Part shown: positions 47,127 through 56,460 of the stretch, in pieces
Position numbering within the stretch: position 1 is the first letter of the stretch
Layout of the letters: each line of letters opens with the position of its first letter
From: Paenibacillus selenitireducens
GTDB taxonomy: Bacteria; Bacillota; Bacilli; Paenibacillales; Paenibacillaceae
Length of the DNA: 64,000 nt
Assembly (NCBI RefSeq): GCF_002021565.1
Contig: NZ_MSZX01000008.1
Coordinates: 124,027 to 188,026 of the forward strand
Direction: 5' to 3'
The notes under the pieces: model-generated
What the model saw: only the letters and a program-made list of their open reading frames with translations
Databases searched by the model: none
Told to the model about the DNA's origin: nothing
Made by a program: the position numbers and the translations under genes

Positions 47127-47698
47127 AATTGCTCCTCCTCATAGATAGCATGACTGGCACAAGCCAAGACTGAGTTTGCAGGAGAATGGACGCCTCCGTA
47201 AGCTAAACCAATTGTTGCTTCTTTAATCATTTCAGCATCGTTATTTCCTTCTCCAATAGCAATGAATCTTCCCTCGAAACTCCTTGCAATTTTACCCTTT
47301 TCAAGGACATCTGTTACTCTTATGATAAATCCGTCCTCTACTTCAGCTCGAGATGTATAACTTTTAACGCCAATATAATTGCATAAAGGCCCCACCCAAA
47401 CATCTAAATTACCAGTTACAACATAGCAACTATCTCGATTTTCTTCAATAAACTCAAGTGTCTTTTCATTTAATGGTACATTCGATACAATATCCTGGAC
47501 CACTTTAACAGGGACTTCTTTTAATAATTCCACTCTCTTCAAAAAACTTTCATGAAATGGAATAACCCCTTTAATAGTGTCTTCCGTTAATTTTTGAATT
47601 TCCTCATATAGACCTACTTCTTTAGCGATTATTGGTAATATTTCCTTTTGGGTTATCGTTCCATCTAAATCAAATAAAAAACTCCAACTCGTACTCAT
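47099..47698 (-). CDS. HAD-superfamily phosphatase (PSP-like)
   Basis: 199 residues with D-L-D-G-T (nucleophile about residue 10), V-V-T-G-N as motif II, a Lys before R-F-I-A-I-G-E-G-N-N-D motif III/IV. A helical cap lies between motifs I and II as in phosphoserine phosphatase and its relatives. It removes phosphate from a small molecule. The overlap with the nucleotidyltransferase suggests a precursor of the same activated donor, but dephosphorylation before nucleotidylation would be futile, so it may act on a different branch or a regulatory substrate. Confidence 0.82.
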   Translation of the reverse strand: MSTSWSFLFDLDGTITQKEILPIIAKEVGLYEEIQKLTEDTIKGVIPFHESFLKRVELLKEVPVKVVQDIVSNVPLNEKTLEFIEENRDSCYVVTGNLDVWVGPLCNYIGVKSYTSRAEVEDGFIIRVTDVLEKGKIARSFEGRFIAIGEGNNDAEMIKEATIGLAYGGVHSPANSVLACASHAIYEEEQLCRFLRQLL

Positions 47699-47720
47699 TA
47701 TCTTCCTCCACCGCTTGGAA

Positions 47721-48671
47721 TTAATCAGTTAAAGCTTGAACAGCCAAATCAAAGTCAAAGGGTTTAAGTACCTCATCATTAATAAGAGGCTGCCTCTTGC
47801 CAGCTCTTAATTCAGAAATATAATGAGCCCCTTCTGACATTGAAAGTATATGTAGCCCTGGTAAGCCTTGAAGAGTATTCTTAATCATATATGTCGGAAT
47901 CATACCGTCCATCATATTTAATGTTAAACGTCCACTTAATGAGGCCTCCGTATTTACTGAAGAGCTACTGTTAGTAATAATTACATCATTCTCATTTATT
48001 ATTTCAAATATATTTTTTTCCGCAGAATAAACATTAATTCCTTTATTTATTAATTCAATTTCAAATTCTTTATATCCTGGCCATTTGGGCAGCTTTACAC
48101 TAACGCCTTGATTCCAAATAGCACACCAATATTGAAAGGTACTTTCAAAACCAATTCTATTATAGACAATAAACTCCGATAATAGATGCACAATGTTTAG
48201 TCTTCCTTTAATGATTGGAGGTGTCGGTTCCAATTTTTTAATCCATCCAACTTCCACAACCTTAGTATATCTCTCATAATGTTTAAGATGCGGTAGCGGT
48301 GATAAAAACACATCGAATAAAGGTAACCAAGGAAATTCCGGTGGATTTAAAGGTTCAATTAAATCATGTGGATAATATACTTTTCTTATGGGATTCAATC
48401 CTTCTAGTACAGCCAAGATGTGAACATTCGACCCGTGCGCATCAAAATGAATATTTTTGAAATTCATTTTATCAAAAAACAAATGTGCAGATGTTATTAG
48501 AACCACCTTTCTGCCTATAAGAGATTGTAAAGTTGAAATCGTAGAGGGATGCTTCATCATATCAACTTCCACACATTCATAACCTAATTTCACCATATAA
48601 TTATACAAAGGATTTAAAACATACTCACTTCCATATCCAAGAAACAAGTATACTTGTGTATCTTTATACAT
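47721..48671 (-). CDS. GT-B-like glycosyl- or glycerophosphotransferase
   Basis: 316 residues with alternating beta/alpha segments in two halves. In the C-terminal half, I-I-T-N-S-S-S-S-V-N-T-E-A-S-L-S-G resembles the nucleotide-binding loop of CDP-glycerol glycerophosphotransferases and UDP-GlcNAc epimerase-like proteins (S-S-x-x-x-E-A). The N-terminal half contains F-D-A-H-G-S-N and Y-Y-P-H-D-L. The family assignment is tentative. It overlaps the upstream orphan gene by eight bases. It may attach the activated group made by the NTP transferase. Confidence 0.55.
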   Translation of the reverse strand: MYKDTQVYLFLGYGSEYVLNPLYNYMVKLGYECVEVDMMKHPSTISTLQSLIGRKVVLITSAHLFFDKMNFKNIHFDAHGSNVHILAVLEGLNPIRKVYYPHDLIEPLNPPEFPWLPLFDVFLSPLPHLKHYERYTKVVEVGWIKKLEPTPPIIKGRLNIVHLLSEFIVYNRIGFESTFQYWCAIWNQGVSVKLPKWPGYKEFEIELINKGINVYSAEKNIFEIINENDVIITNSSSSVNTEASLSGRLTLNMMDGMIPTYMIKNTLQGLPGLHILSMSEGAHYISELRAGKRQPLINDEVLKPFDFDLAVQALTD

Positions 48672-50001
48672 CTGTACTCACCTCATCTTCCAAACGTGTC
48701 GAACGGTTTGCACAATATAATACAACAGCTGAATATATACCTTGATTAGCTAAATTGTAAAACTCTTCAGAACATCCATCCTTCAATTGAACAAAGGAAT
48801 CCCTATGTAAATACCTGGATGTTGGTAAAGGCACACTAAAATAGCCACTGTTTATAAAAGCTATAGGCTTCACTTCAAAAAAACCACTACTATGCAGCTT
48901 TTGTCTAATCGAGTAATCATCAAGGTAATAATCTTCTATATGATCAATGACATGAGCTTCCTCATTTAATAAATAAGGTTGATTATTAATTGACAATATT
49001 AAGTTTTTTATCATAAATTGATATAAATTCAAATCATTCCCTTGAACAGGTATTCCCAAATATTCGAACTGCAAATTATTTTTTCCAGGAAGAAGGGTAA
49101 CTTCTGCAGACAATGAAGAAATATTGTTACTTACAGGTACATTCACAAACAACCCCAATCCCGAAACTCTTAATATAGAACTTTCTACACTAGAGGTTTC
49201 GCTTTCCCAAGACAATTGAACTTTAATAGATTGACTTGTAGAATTGATCAATTCTAAATTGAACTTAGATTGGGTGCCAATAGCCCAACGAAAATAGCTC
49301 TGTCCATCATACTGATAGCTACTAAATCCATGTCCCCATACAATGCTTAACAGTCGAGTAGGCATTCTAACGGGGAGATATAGCATTTCTTTCACATTAT
49401 GAGCTAACTCTTCTAGCATATTGGGGGAAAGAAGATATAAATTCGATAAATGAATATTCGATATCAGTAAGTGATCCACTTTATTTAATTCATCTGCAAT
49501 AATTGCAGGGTGACATTTCTTGTAGACTCCAGGTTCATTATCGTTATTCAATGCACCATTTTCCAAAAAGGATGATGGTTGAATCCAAGTGAGATTTCTC
49601 CTAAGGACTTCAGGAAATAATCCACTAATAATCCCCCCCCAGTGGCCAATTACACCATAATAACCATTATGATCTTTGTACAGAAGTTCAGCTAATCGTT
49701 CGGCGGAAATAAATTTAAAAATCGAATATTCATCCTGTTTAATAAAACTATGGGAGTACGCTGTATACGTCTCTATTTTATAGTTTGAATCAACAGCAAT
49801 TCCATTGGATAAAACGATAGATTCTGAAATTTGTTCTTCAAATTGATGGCTTATCCTATATTCGGTTTCAACATCTGAATAATTAACATTAATATTTTGC
49901 AGCATGTACCTTAGTTCATCAATACCTTGACTTAAAATCTCCAAGTTAATTTCTGTATCTAAATTTGTTGGTATAAAATTTTTCTTACGAATTCTTCTCA
50001 T
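48664..50001 (-). CDS. Uncharacterised protein of the glycosyltransferase cassette, 445 residues
   Basis: Start at ATG 50001 after AAAGGA; a longer frame adds nine residues. No family was recognised. The first half is alpha/beta with G-V-I-G-H-W-G-G-I-I-S-G-L-F and D-H-L-L-I-S-N. The second half, from about residue 220, looks like a beta-sandwich (F-N-L-E-L-I-N, V-Q-L-S-W-E-S, L-L-P-G-K-N-N-L-Q-F-E-Y), a layout seen in carbohydrate-binding or Ig-like domains. There is no signal peptide or transmembrane helix. It sits between a GT2-methyltransferase fusion and a GT-B-like gene, so a glycan-related role is likely. Confidence 0.6.
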   Translation of the reverse strand: MRRIRKKNFIPTNLDTEINLEILSQGIDELRYMLQNINVNYSDVETEYRISHQFEEQISESIVLSNGIAVDSNYKIETYTAYSHSFIKQDEYSIFKFISAERLAELLYKDHNGYYGVIGHWGGIISGLFPEVLRRNLTWIQPSSFLENGALNNDNEPGVYKKCHPAIIADELNKVDHLLISNIHLSNLYLLSPNMLEELAHNVKEMLYLPVRMPTRLLSIVWGHGFSSYQYDGQSYFRWAIGTQSKFNLELINSTSQSIKVQLSWESETSSVESSILRVSGLGLFVNVPVSNNISSLSAEVTLLPGKNNLQFEYLGIPVQGNDLNLYQFMIKNLILSINNQPYLLNEEAHVIDHIEDYYLDDYSIRQKLHSSGFFEVKPIAFINSGYFSVPLPTSRYLHRDSFVQLKDGCSEEFYNLANQGIYSAVVLYCANRSTRLEDEVSTDV

Positions 50002-50078
50002 TATATAGTTCCTTTCATTTGGGTACAATTATATTCCCCTACAACTCTATCAACACATTTCCTTTTTTTCTTCAATCT

Positions 50079-51779
50079 TTATTGTGATGATATTTCTGCA
50101 TGAATTTGCGTAATCCATTTCTGAATATGCTCTGTTTTGTTTGATATTAATTCCAACCATTCTAGCGATAACTCAAGGTTACCCAACAAATACATCGTAA
50201 CTCCTAAGTTCAACAATGTTGTATGGTTCTCATTGTCAATTTCAAAGGCTGCTGTAAGGTAAGGAAGACCAGATTTGGGTTCAGAATGTTCTACCAAACA
50301 CATCCCAATGTAATTTAATACTTCAATTACCTGAGTGCCACTACTGGATTTTACAACTTTTAGTATTTCTTCAACATCATATTTCACTAACTTCATCACA
50401 TAATAAGAAGTGTCTGTCTGTATTATCAATTCATTTAGAACTGACTTGATTTCCTCTTCAAGCGTCTGCTTGGTTGCTGTAACTAGAAAACAGGATATAG
50501 CAAAAGTTTGAACTGATTTCTGGTTACTTAAATTCTGCAATTGCTCAACAAAAAAGCTCTCCATATCTGTAAGGCTCGAAGTTAAAGCCATAGATTCTAT
50601 ACGTTCAAATCCTGCTTCCTTACATAGCGGCTCTATCTCAAAACTCTGCAAATAGTTTAACTTTTGTCGATCAATTCCACCATTAATCAGATTATGCAAA
50701 ATACTATGGTGTAAGAGGTGTGGAAGTATTAAAATACATTTTCCTGTACTACTTAAGCACTTTGAATAATAAGTTAATTCATCTTTTAGATTATCCCGCT
50801 CTTCAATGTTATTAATAATAATGTAATCAAAACTATATTCTCCTAATTCGTGAACATTAATACTCGCCACCAAGTTAGCCACCTTTGCGGCCTTCTCATT
50901 TTTTTCGATACCAAAAAATTCTGCCTTAGGATACCGATTTCTTAATTCAATAAAATATGCCCCAACGCCACAGCCGACCACCAAAACCTTTATTAAGGCG
51001 TCACGTGGATTTTGCACTTGATTTACCAAATAATAATTAATATCAGACAGCAGATGTGGGCTGAATCCCCACTTCCCCAAAAACTTCTGTTGGTTTATTT
51101 TCATTAACTTCAAATATCCTTCAGCATTATCACGAAACGAAGTGCTTCCAAAATGATGTATAAATGTATCTTTGCACAATAACAATCTGTACCCAGCCAA
51201 ACGAATCCTTAAACTCAGATCATCATCTTCGTAATTACCTGGTGTAAACATTTCATCTAACAATCCAATTTCTTCGAGTACATGCTTCTTAATTAGAAGA
51301 TTATAGCCAATCAACCGCCCTCGATCTTCCCATTGCTCGTGATTGCTTCGATTATATGAGCCCGCAAACTTCTGCATCTCCTCAATCGTATTGTAAGGAA
51401 CAGGGATTTCTTGATAATTTGAACAATTGTTTGTAACTGTACTTACAGCTCCAATATGTTCTGCACTATATAATGCCAGTAACATTTGATCTAACCAATT
51501 TAAAGTTACTATAGTATCGTTGTTTAATAATAAAATAGAATCTCCATTGGAAACCTCTATGCCTTGATTACAAGCTTTTGGAAACCCAAAGTTCTGATCG
51601 TTAAAAATTACATGTATATCATTTTGCTGCATCAACCAGTTCGCTGTACCGTCGGTCGATTTATTATCTACTACAATAATTTCATAACTATCTTGAGCCG
51701 TATATTGTCTAATACTCTCTATACAAGCTTTTGTGTATTCTAATTTATTAAAAGTTGCAATAACTATACTAGTTATCAA
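50079..51779 (-). CDS. GT2 glycosyltransferase-methyltransferase-TPR fusion protein
   Basis: 566 residues from TTG 51779, seven bases after AGGAGG. Residues 1-240 form a GT2 domain: A-T-F-N-K at the start, V-V-D-N-K-S-T-D-G-T, an N-N-D at 86-88 in place of the DxD, and N-Y-E-D-D-D at about 182. A Rossmann methyltransferase-like domain follows with V-V-G-C-G-V-G at 267-273. The last 90 residues look like TPR units (T-T-L-L-N-L-G-V-T-M-Y-L-L-G-N-L-E-L-S-L). It would transfer a sugar and perhaps methylate. First gene of the cassette, behind a sigma-D-like promoter. Confidence 0.78.
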   Translation of the reverse strand: MITSIVIATFNKLEYTKACIESIRQYTAQDSYEIIVVDNKSTDGTANWLMQQNDIHVIFNDQNFGFPKACNQGIEVSNGDSILLLNNDTIVTLNWLDQMLLALYSAEHIGAVSTVTNNCSNYQEIPVPYNTIEEMQKFAGSYNRSNHEQWEDRGRLIGYNLLIKKHVLEEIGLLDEMFTPGNYEDDDLSLRIRLAGYRLLLCKDTFIHHFGSTSFRDNAEGYLKLMKINQQKFLGKWGFSPHLLSDINYYLVNQVQNPRDALIKVLVVGCGVGAYFIELRNRYPKAEFFGIEKNEKAAKVANLVASINVHELGEYSFDYIIINNIEERDNLKDELTYYSKCLSSTGKCILILPHLLHHSILHNLINGGIDRQKLNYLQSFEIEPLCKEAGFERIESMALTSSLTDMESFFVEQLQNLSNQKSVQTFAISCFLVTATKQTLEEEIKSVLNELIIQTDTSYYVMKLVKYDVEEILKVVKSSSGTQVIEVLNYIGMCLVEHSEPKSGLPYLTAAFEIDNENHTTLLNLGVTMYLLGNLELSLEWLELISNKTEHIQKWITQIHAEISSQ

Positions 51780-51857
51780 ATGAATTCCTCCTGATGCTCT
51801 TAGTTTATTGATCTAGTAAAATTGGAATTACGCTATGATAAAAAAACACTTTATTAT

Positions 51858-51884
51858 ATATCGACATAATTAGACAATAATATA
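51858..51884 (-). promoter_or_regulatory. Sigma-D-like promoter of the leftward glycan cassette
   Basis: Minus strand TATA (51884-51881), 15 bases, GTCGATAT (51865-51858). The -10 matches the flagellar consensus GCCGATAT at seven of eight positions and the -35 matches TAAA at three of four. It is 79 bases upstream of the TTG start. Confidence 0.6.
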
Positions 51885-52490
51885 AGACTTTAACTTCATT
51901 TCTTGTTAGAAATCACATATGTTCTTAGAAATGAAAGCTCCAGACCGAAATTAGTAGTAATTTAAATAACTTGAAGTAAATTGAAAACATCTGCCAATCC
52001 AGTATTGTTGTAAGTCTCACCAAATACAAAAAGGAAATGACCAGATGTAACTTCAGTATATCTACGAAATGCTCGTAATGCCTGAACTTCCGATTCATAA
52101 CATTCTCTCCCACGATCAGAATGAACTGCATTTAGGAAGACCCCGATGCTGTACGAAGTACGTTGAAAACGATGTAAAATTGGGAGGGAAAGATAGTAAA
52201 TTACCATAGCTGTCGCTGGAAAAATGCGGCCTTAGAAGGATGCATAATCTTATCAAAGCTTATCAACGCCGTCACTACTTTACACGTAAACGAGATTGTT
52301 ACAACGCGGGAATTCTGATTGAATGCAATCGTCACTGTTTGTCCAATTTAAGTGTCGACCACTAATCTTGGGTAGAGCCTTTATTTTATTGCTGTATTTT
52401 GTATCAAATCGATTTTCTAAGATTAGCCTTAACCATTTGTTGCTTTATCGACATCGGACAAGATTATTAATAGCTAACTTTATTAAGAGC
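51885..52490. other. Gene-free AT-rich region between divergent glycosyltransferase operons
   Basis: About 600 bases with no convincing gene. A leftward open frame at 51962-52207 has no ribosome site and no recognised family. A second leftward stretch near 52200-52330 reads as a possible coding remnant in another frame (V-T-I-A-F-N-Q-N-S-R). Both suggest a decayed insertion. Confidence 0.4.
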
Positions 52491-52517
52491 AAAAAAAATC
52501 TCCACTTTTTCCGATAT
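52491..52517 (+). promoter_or_regulatory. Sigma-D-like promoter of the GT2-TPR pair
   Basis: AAAA (52491-52494), 15 bases, TCCGATAT (52510-52517). The -10 is identical to that of hag and lies 73 bases before the first start codon. Confidence 0.62.
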
Positions 52518-52590
52518 TAATATATAGAGCTATATTTTATATGGTTTTTTTGTACACAAATAGGCAAGTAACTCACAAGGAGGATACCGT

Positions 52591-54435
52591 ATGAAAAAAC
52601 TATTATCGTTATGCATGATTGTAAAGAATGAAGAGAAAGTACTAGAGAGATGCTTGAATAGTGTTAGCAGACTCGTAGATGAAATTATTATTGTTGACAC
52701 CGGTTCTAAAGACCGAACGAAAGAGATTGCATTTCACTTTACAGACCAAGTTTACGATTATCAATGGGATAATGATTTTTCGGCAGCAAGAAATATAGCA
52801 ATATCTTATGCCACAAGTCAGTTCATTCTTGTTCTGGATGCTGATGAATATATTGATCTTACGAAATACAATCAAATAATAAATTTCTTATCATCTTTAC
52901 CAAATAAATCACCTATTGCAATTATTGTCCCTATATATAATTTTGTTGGTTCACCAAACTCAGGGAACCTTAATCAGATTGAAGCTGTACGGATATTCTC
53001 TAACGATCCTCAAGTCAAGTTTGACAGACCAATACATGAACAAGTAATAAGTACTAAAGAAGAATTAGAGTTTGTGAGATTTGATTTACCGATTTACCAT
53101 ACTGGTTATACAACCGAATCTATGGAGCAAAAGCAAAAATCAAAACGAAACCTCAACATCTTTGAACATTTAAAAACAAACAAACAGTTAAATTGTTACG
53201 ACAATTACACTTTGGGTAATGAATACTTTGCCTTAAGTAACTATTCTCTAGCATTACAGCACTATAGCTTAGCCTATAAAAATCAAGAATACGGAAAAAC
53301 TTGGATGCCACAATGCCTTGCGCAGATGCTGCAGTGTTTATTTAAACTTAGACAATATTCGGAGATGTATGAACTTTGTGAACATGCAATAGAATTATGG
53401 CCTTCAGCTTGTGATTTTTATTGGTTCAAGGGATCTCTCTTTATGGAGATTGGGGCTGATGAATATGCTATTCAAGCCCTACATCAATGTATTCATATAG
53501 CTGAGAGTTCTGAAAGTTCTCAAACCTGGATAATCAGTCCAAATTACGGAAGTAACTTATCTTATCAATTGCTGTCACTTATCTTTCTAAGACAACATGA
53601 TATTGAAAATGCGGTCCATGCTTTAACCAAGCTTCTATATATTAATGTTAATAATCAAGGAGTTTTACTTAAGCTACTTCCACTTTTATTAGATCACGAA
53701 TCAATAGATCAGATTATTATGTTCCTAAATCAAGTATATAAGCAACCAGAAGACTATCAATTGATAATGCTATTTGAGACCTCTTTGTTGTTAGCCTCTG
53801 TTGAACTTAGTCACTATTACTGGAAATTATGTAAACATCTAAATTTTCAAAACCGTCCTGATCTTCCGTTTTATTATGCTGTAATAACAAAGAACAATGA
53901 GCTGATTATGGAGTATGAAACAAACAATACGAATACTACTGGCCGATTACAACAAATAAGTAAAATTCTAAAATCAATTCTTATTGAGGGGAATATGGAC
54001 ATTTCGATCAACGAAGATCTAAAGTCCTCATTACTAATATCCTTATTCCGCTTAGGTCAATATGAAATGTATGATACACTACTGAAAGTAACTGATTATA
54101 ACCATCCCATTATAATCAATGATTTAGCTGATTACTTTTTTGATAACCAGCATATTGATTTAGGGATTGACTATTATTCAACGTTATTAGATAACAACCA
54201 AATAAATCTATCAGGAATTCTGAACATTTCACGTTATTATATAAAACAAGGTTATTTACTTGATGCTTCTGATTTCATTAGAAACACAATTCAGTTACAA
54301 CCAGATCATTTAACTTTGTATATACTTTATTTCCTTACCTCAGAACATCCAACAAAAAGGATTGTTCAACAGTTTTATGATTTATTTCCTAACTACATAC
54401 AATTACCTTTTGTACCGCCAATTCACAATAACTAA
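52591..54435 (+). CDS. GT2 glycosyltransferase with C-terminal TPR repeats
   Basis: 614 residues. The GT2 domain (about 1-230) starts with L-S-L-C-M-I-V-K-N-E-E, then I-V-D-T-G-S-K-D-R-T, the D-N-D-F-S-A-A-R-N stretch and the metal motif L-D-A-D-E at about 82-86. The remainder is all helical with TPR-like repeats, such as N-E-Y-F-A-L-S-N-Y-S-L-A-L-Q-H-Y. This SunS-like architecture is common for transferases that modify flagellin or surface proteins. AAGGAGG precedes ATG by seven bases. It is followed after 21 bases by a close paralogue. Confidence 0.85.
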   Translation: MKKLLSLCMIVKNEEKVLERCLNSVSRLVDEIIIVDTGSKDRTKEIAFHFTDQVYDYQWDNDFSAARNIAISYATSQFILVLDADEYIDLTKYNQIINFLSSLPNKSPIAIIVPIYNFVGSPNSGNLNQIEAVRIFSNDPQVKFDRPIHEQVISTKEELEFVRFDLPIYHTGYTTESMEQKQKSKRNLNIFEHLKTNKQLNCYDNYTLGNEYFALSNYSLALQHYSLAYKNQEYGKTWMPQCLAQMLQCLFKLRQYSEMYELCEHAIELWPSACDFYWFKGSLFMEIGADEYAIQALHQCIHIAESSESSQTWIISPNYGSNLSYQLLSLIFLRQHDIENAVHALTKLLYINVNNQGVLLKLLPLLLDHESIDQIIMFLNQVYKQPEDYQLIMLFETSLLLASVELSHYYWKLCKHLNFQNRPDLPFYYAVITKNNELIMEYETNNTNTTGRLQQISKILKSILIEGNMDISINEDLKSSLLISLFRLGQYEMYDTLLKVTDYNHPIIINDLADYFFDNQHIDLGIDYYSTLLDNNQINLSGILNISRYYIKQGYLLDASDFIRNTIQLQPDHLTLYILYFLTSEHPTKRIVQQFYDLFPNYIQLPFVPPIHNN

Positions 54436-54456
54436 TAAGACAAGTGGGGAATTAGA

Positions 54457-56415
54457 ATGAATTCATTGTTATCCTTATGCATGATAGTGAGAGATGAGGA
54501 AAAAGTTCTTCGTCGTTGCTTGGAAAGTGTGCAAGATCTAGTAGATGAGATGATCATCGTGGACACAGGATCTATAGATCGGACCAAAGAAATTGCTCTA
54601 GAATTTACAGATAAAATATATGACTTTACGTGGATTAATGATTTCTCAGCGGCTAAAAACGAAGCAATATCTAAAGCAACTAGCAAGTGGGTACTTGTTC
54701 TTGATGCTGATGAATATCTTGATATTGAAGAGCACTCTAAGATCATTAACTACCTTAGTCAAAAAGATAATACGAAACCACAAGGTTTTACATTACCAAT
54801 TTATAATCTAACAGATAGAGCTGGCTCCAATAATATTATCGAGTCCGATGCAGTTCGTATCATAAGTAATCATCCCGACATATATTTTGAAAGACCTATT
54901 CACGAACAAGTCAAATATAAAAATGGAGAGCTACCATTACAAGATGTAAATTTCATTATATTCCATACTGGTTATACATCAGATATTATTAAAAATAAAG
55001 ACAAAAGAAATCGAAATCTTTCTATTTTTAATGAAATGAAATTGATTAAGAAATTTGAAGAGTATGATTATTTCACTTTAGCTAATGAATATGAAGCACT
55101 AGGTGATATAAAGAAGGCTCTGTACTATTATCAACGTGCTGATACCAAAAAGTCACGTAAAATGACCTTTTACGTTTATTGTAAATATAAAATTGTTACA
55201 TCCCTTATTCAATTAGGCCACTTCAAAGAGGCTTTAAAAATCAATGACGAGTGTATTCAACTATGGCCACAATATATTGACTTCTTACATATCAAAGCAG
55301 AGTTTATTAATCAATTAGGATTATTCGAAGATGCAATTATTTTATTCGAACAGTGTATTCGCCAGGCAGAAGAAAAATCTACACATAAAGTGAATTTTTG
55401 GGTTATTTCTCCAGATCTTGCTGCACTCTCTTATTCAAGACTTTCAGAAATATACATAGCTAAACAGAACTATTCAAAAGCTGTGACTTCATTAATAAAG
55501 CTTATTGAATTAAAGCATAAGGAACTTACTAATCTAACCACACTAATTCATTTACTACTTTTAACTGACGAAGTGCCTGTCGTAATTAGTTTTCTTGATA
55601 ACTTATACACCGAAAACACAATTTCATCACTGCCACTTCTCTTTCAAGCAAGTCTATTCATCGGCAATAGTACTTTAGCATCACACTTTTTTAGTAAATG
55701 TTCAGCTTTAAACATAAAAATCAACTCAATATACTTGATTCACTATGCGTTCGTTACATACGATGAAACATTATTTAGAAATGAATTACCAAATGTACCC
55801 AAACAAATTCAGCCCGATGAAATCGATTATTTAAACAAATTAATTGGGCTTGGTATTTGCTTGTGGAAAGATAACAATCTGTTATTACATCTGATTTCTA
55901 CTGAAAATAATACAAATATTATGAATACATTTAATCATTTAATAAATAATCCATCATCAGAGTTTTTAGCTTTAAACAAAGCAGATATACAATCCGTTTC
56001 TAATCTACTTATTGATCTGTATAAAAGTGAATATTTTGACGTATACGATTGGTTAATTCAGCAATTTCCAGAACAACAAGATACTTTTGCTAATTTGTTA
56101 GGTGACTATTATTATTCAAATCAACAACTGAATTTAGCCTTTGATTACTACTCCATGCTAATACAAAAAGATAAGCTTGACGCATCAGGATATGCCAATA
56201 TTGGGCAATACTACTTAAACACAGGGAATGTATTCGAAGCTGTGGAGGTCTTTTCTAAGTCTATTGATTTAAATCCGCTAGTATTGAAAACATATATAAA
56301 GTTATTTGAATGTTCTCCTAGTGGCACTTTAAAGAGAAATTACATTGATCAATTTTTAAATTTTTTTCCCGGTTATGCTTCAACGCCAATTACCCAAAAA
56401 TTATTCATGAAATAA
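54457..56415 (+). CDS. GT2 glycosyltransferase with C-terminal TPR repeats, paralogue
   Basis: 652 residues and clearly a duplicate of the preceding gene: L-S-L-C-M-I-V-R-D-E-E-K-V-L, I-V-D-T-G-S-I-D-R-T-K-E-I-A, N-D-F-S-A-A-K-N and L-D-A-D-E-Y are in the same places. The TPR part is longer and has diverged more. Different acceptor or sugar specificity is therefore likely. Only 21 bases separate it from the first copy. A bidirectional terminator follows, shared with the flagellar genes on the other strand. Confidence 0.85.
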   Translation: MNSLLSLCMIVRDEEKVLRRCLESVQDLVDEMIIVDTGSIDRTKEIALEFTDKIYDFTWINDFSAAKNEAISKATSKWVLVLDADEYLDIEEHSKIINYLSQKDNTKPQGFTLPIYNLTDRAGSNNIIESDAVRIISNHPDIYFERPIHEQVKYKNGELPLQDVNFIIFHTGYTSDIIKNKDKRNRNLSIFNEMKLIKKFEEYDYFTLANEYEALGDIKKALYYYQRADTKKSRKMTFYVYCKYKIVTSLIQLGHFKEALKINDECIQLWPQYIDFLHIKAEFINQLGLFEDAIILFEQCIRQAEEKSTHKVNFWVISPDLAALSYSRLSEIYIAKQNYSKAVTSLIKLIELKHKELTNLTTLIHLLLLTDEVPVVISFLDNLYTENTISSLPLLFQASLFIGNSTLASHFFSKCSALNIKINSIYLIHYAFVTYDETLFRNELPNVPKQIQPDEIDYLNKLIGLGICLWKDNNLLLHLISTENNTNIMNTFNHLINNPSSEFLALNKADIQSVSNLLIDLYKSEYFDVYDWLIQQFPEQQDTFANLLGDYYYSNQQLNLAFDYYSMLIQKDKLDASGYANIGQYYLNTGNVFEAVEVFSKSIDLNPLVLKTYIKLFECSPSGTLKRNYIDQFLNFFPGYASTPITQKLFMK

Positions 56416-56416
56416 A

Positions 56417-56460
56417 ATAAGAGAAGTTGGTATCAAACTCATGATACCAGCTTCTCTTAT
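56417..56460. terminator. Bidirectional terminator between the GT pair and fliT
   Basis: ATAAGAGAAG-TTGGTATCA and TGATACCA-GCTTCTCTTAT pair through about 19 bases around AACTCA, with T-rich flanks on both sides (TTCTTT right; TTATTTTATTTC on the minus strand). The fliT stop codon lies in the right arm. Confidence 0.85.

Noticed and set aside
47721-48671. Firm assignment of the 316-residue protein as a CDP-glycerol glycerophosphotransferase
   Set aside because: Only a short C-terminal S-S-S-V-N-T-E-A-like loop supports it; the N-terminal half shows no matching signature, so only a GT-B-like call is made.
51962-52207. Leftward open frame with a H-S-D-R-G-R-E segment, possibly a transposase
   Set aside because: The His-Ser-Asp motif is reminiscent of IS3-type integrase cores, but the rest does not fit, no catalytic set or terminal repeats are seen, and there is no ribosome site.
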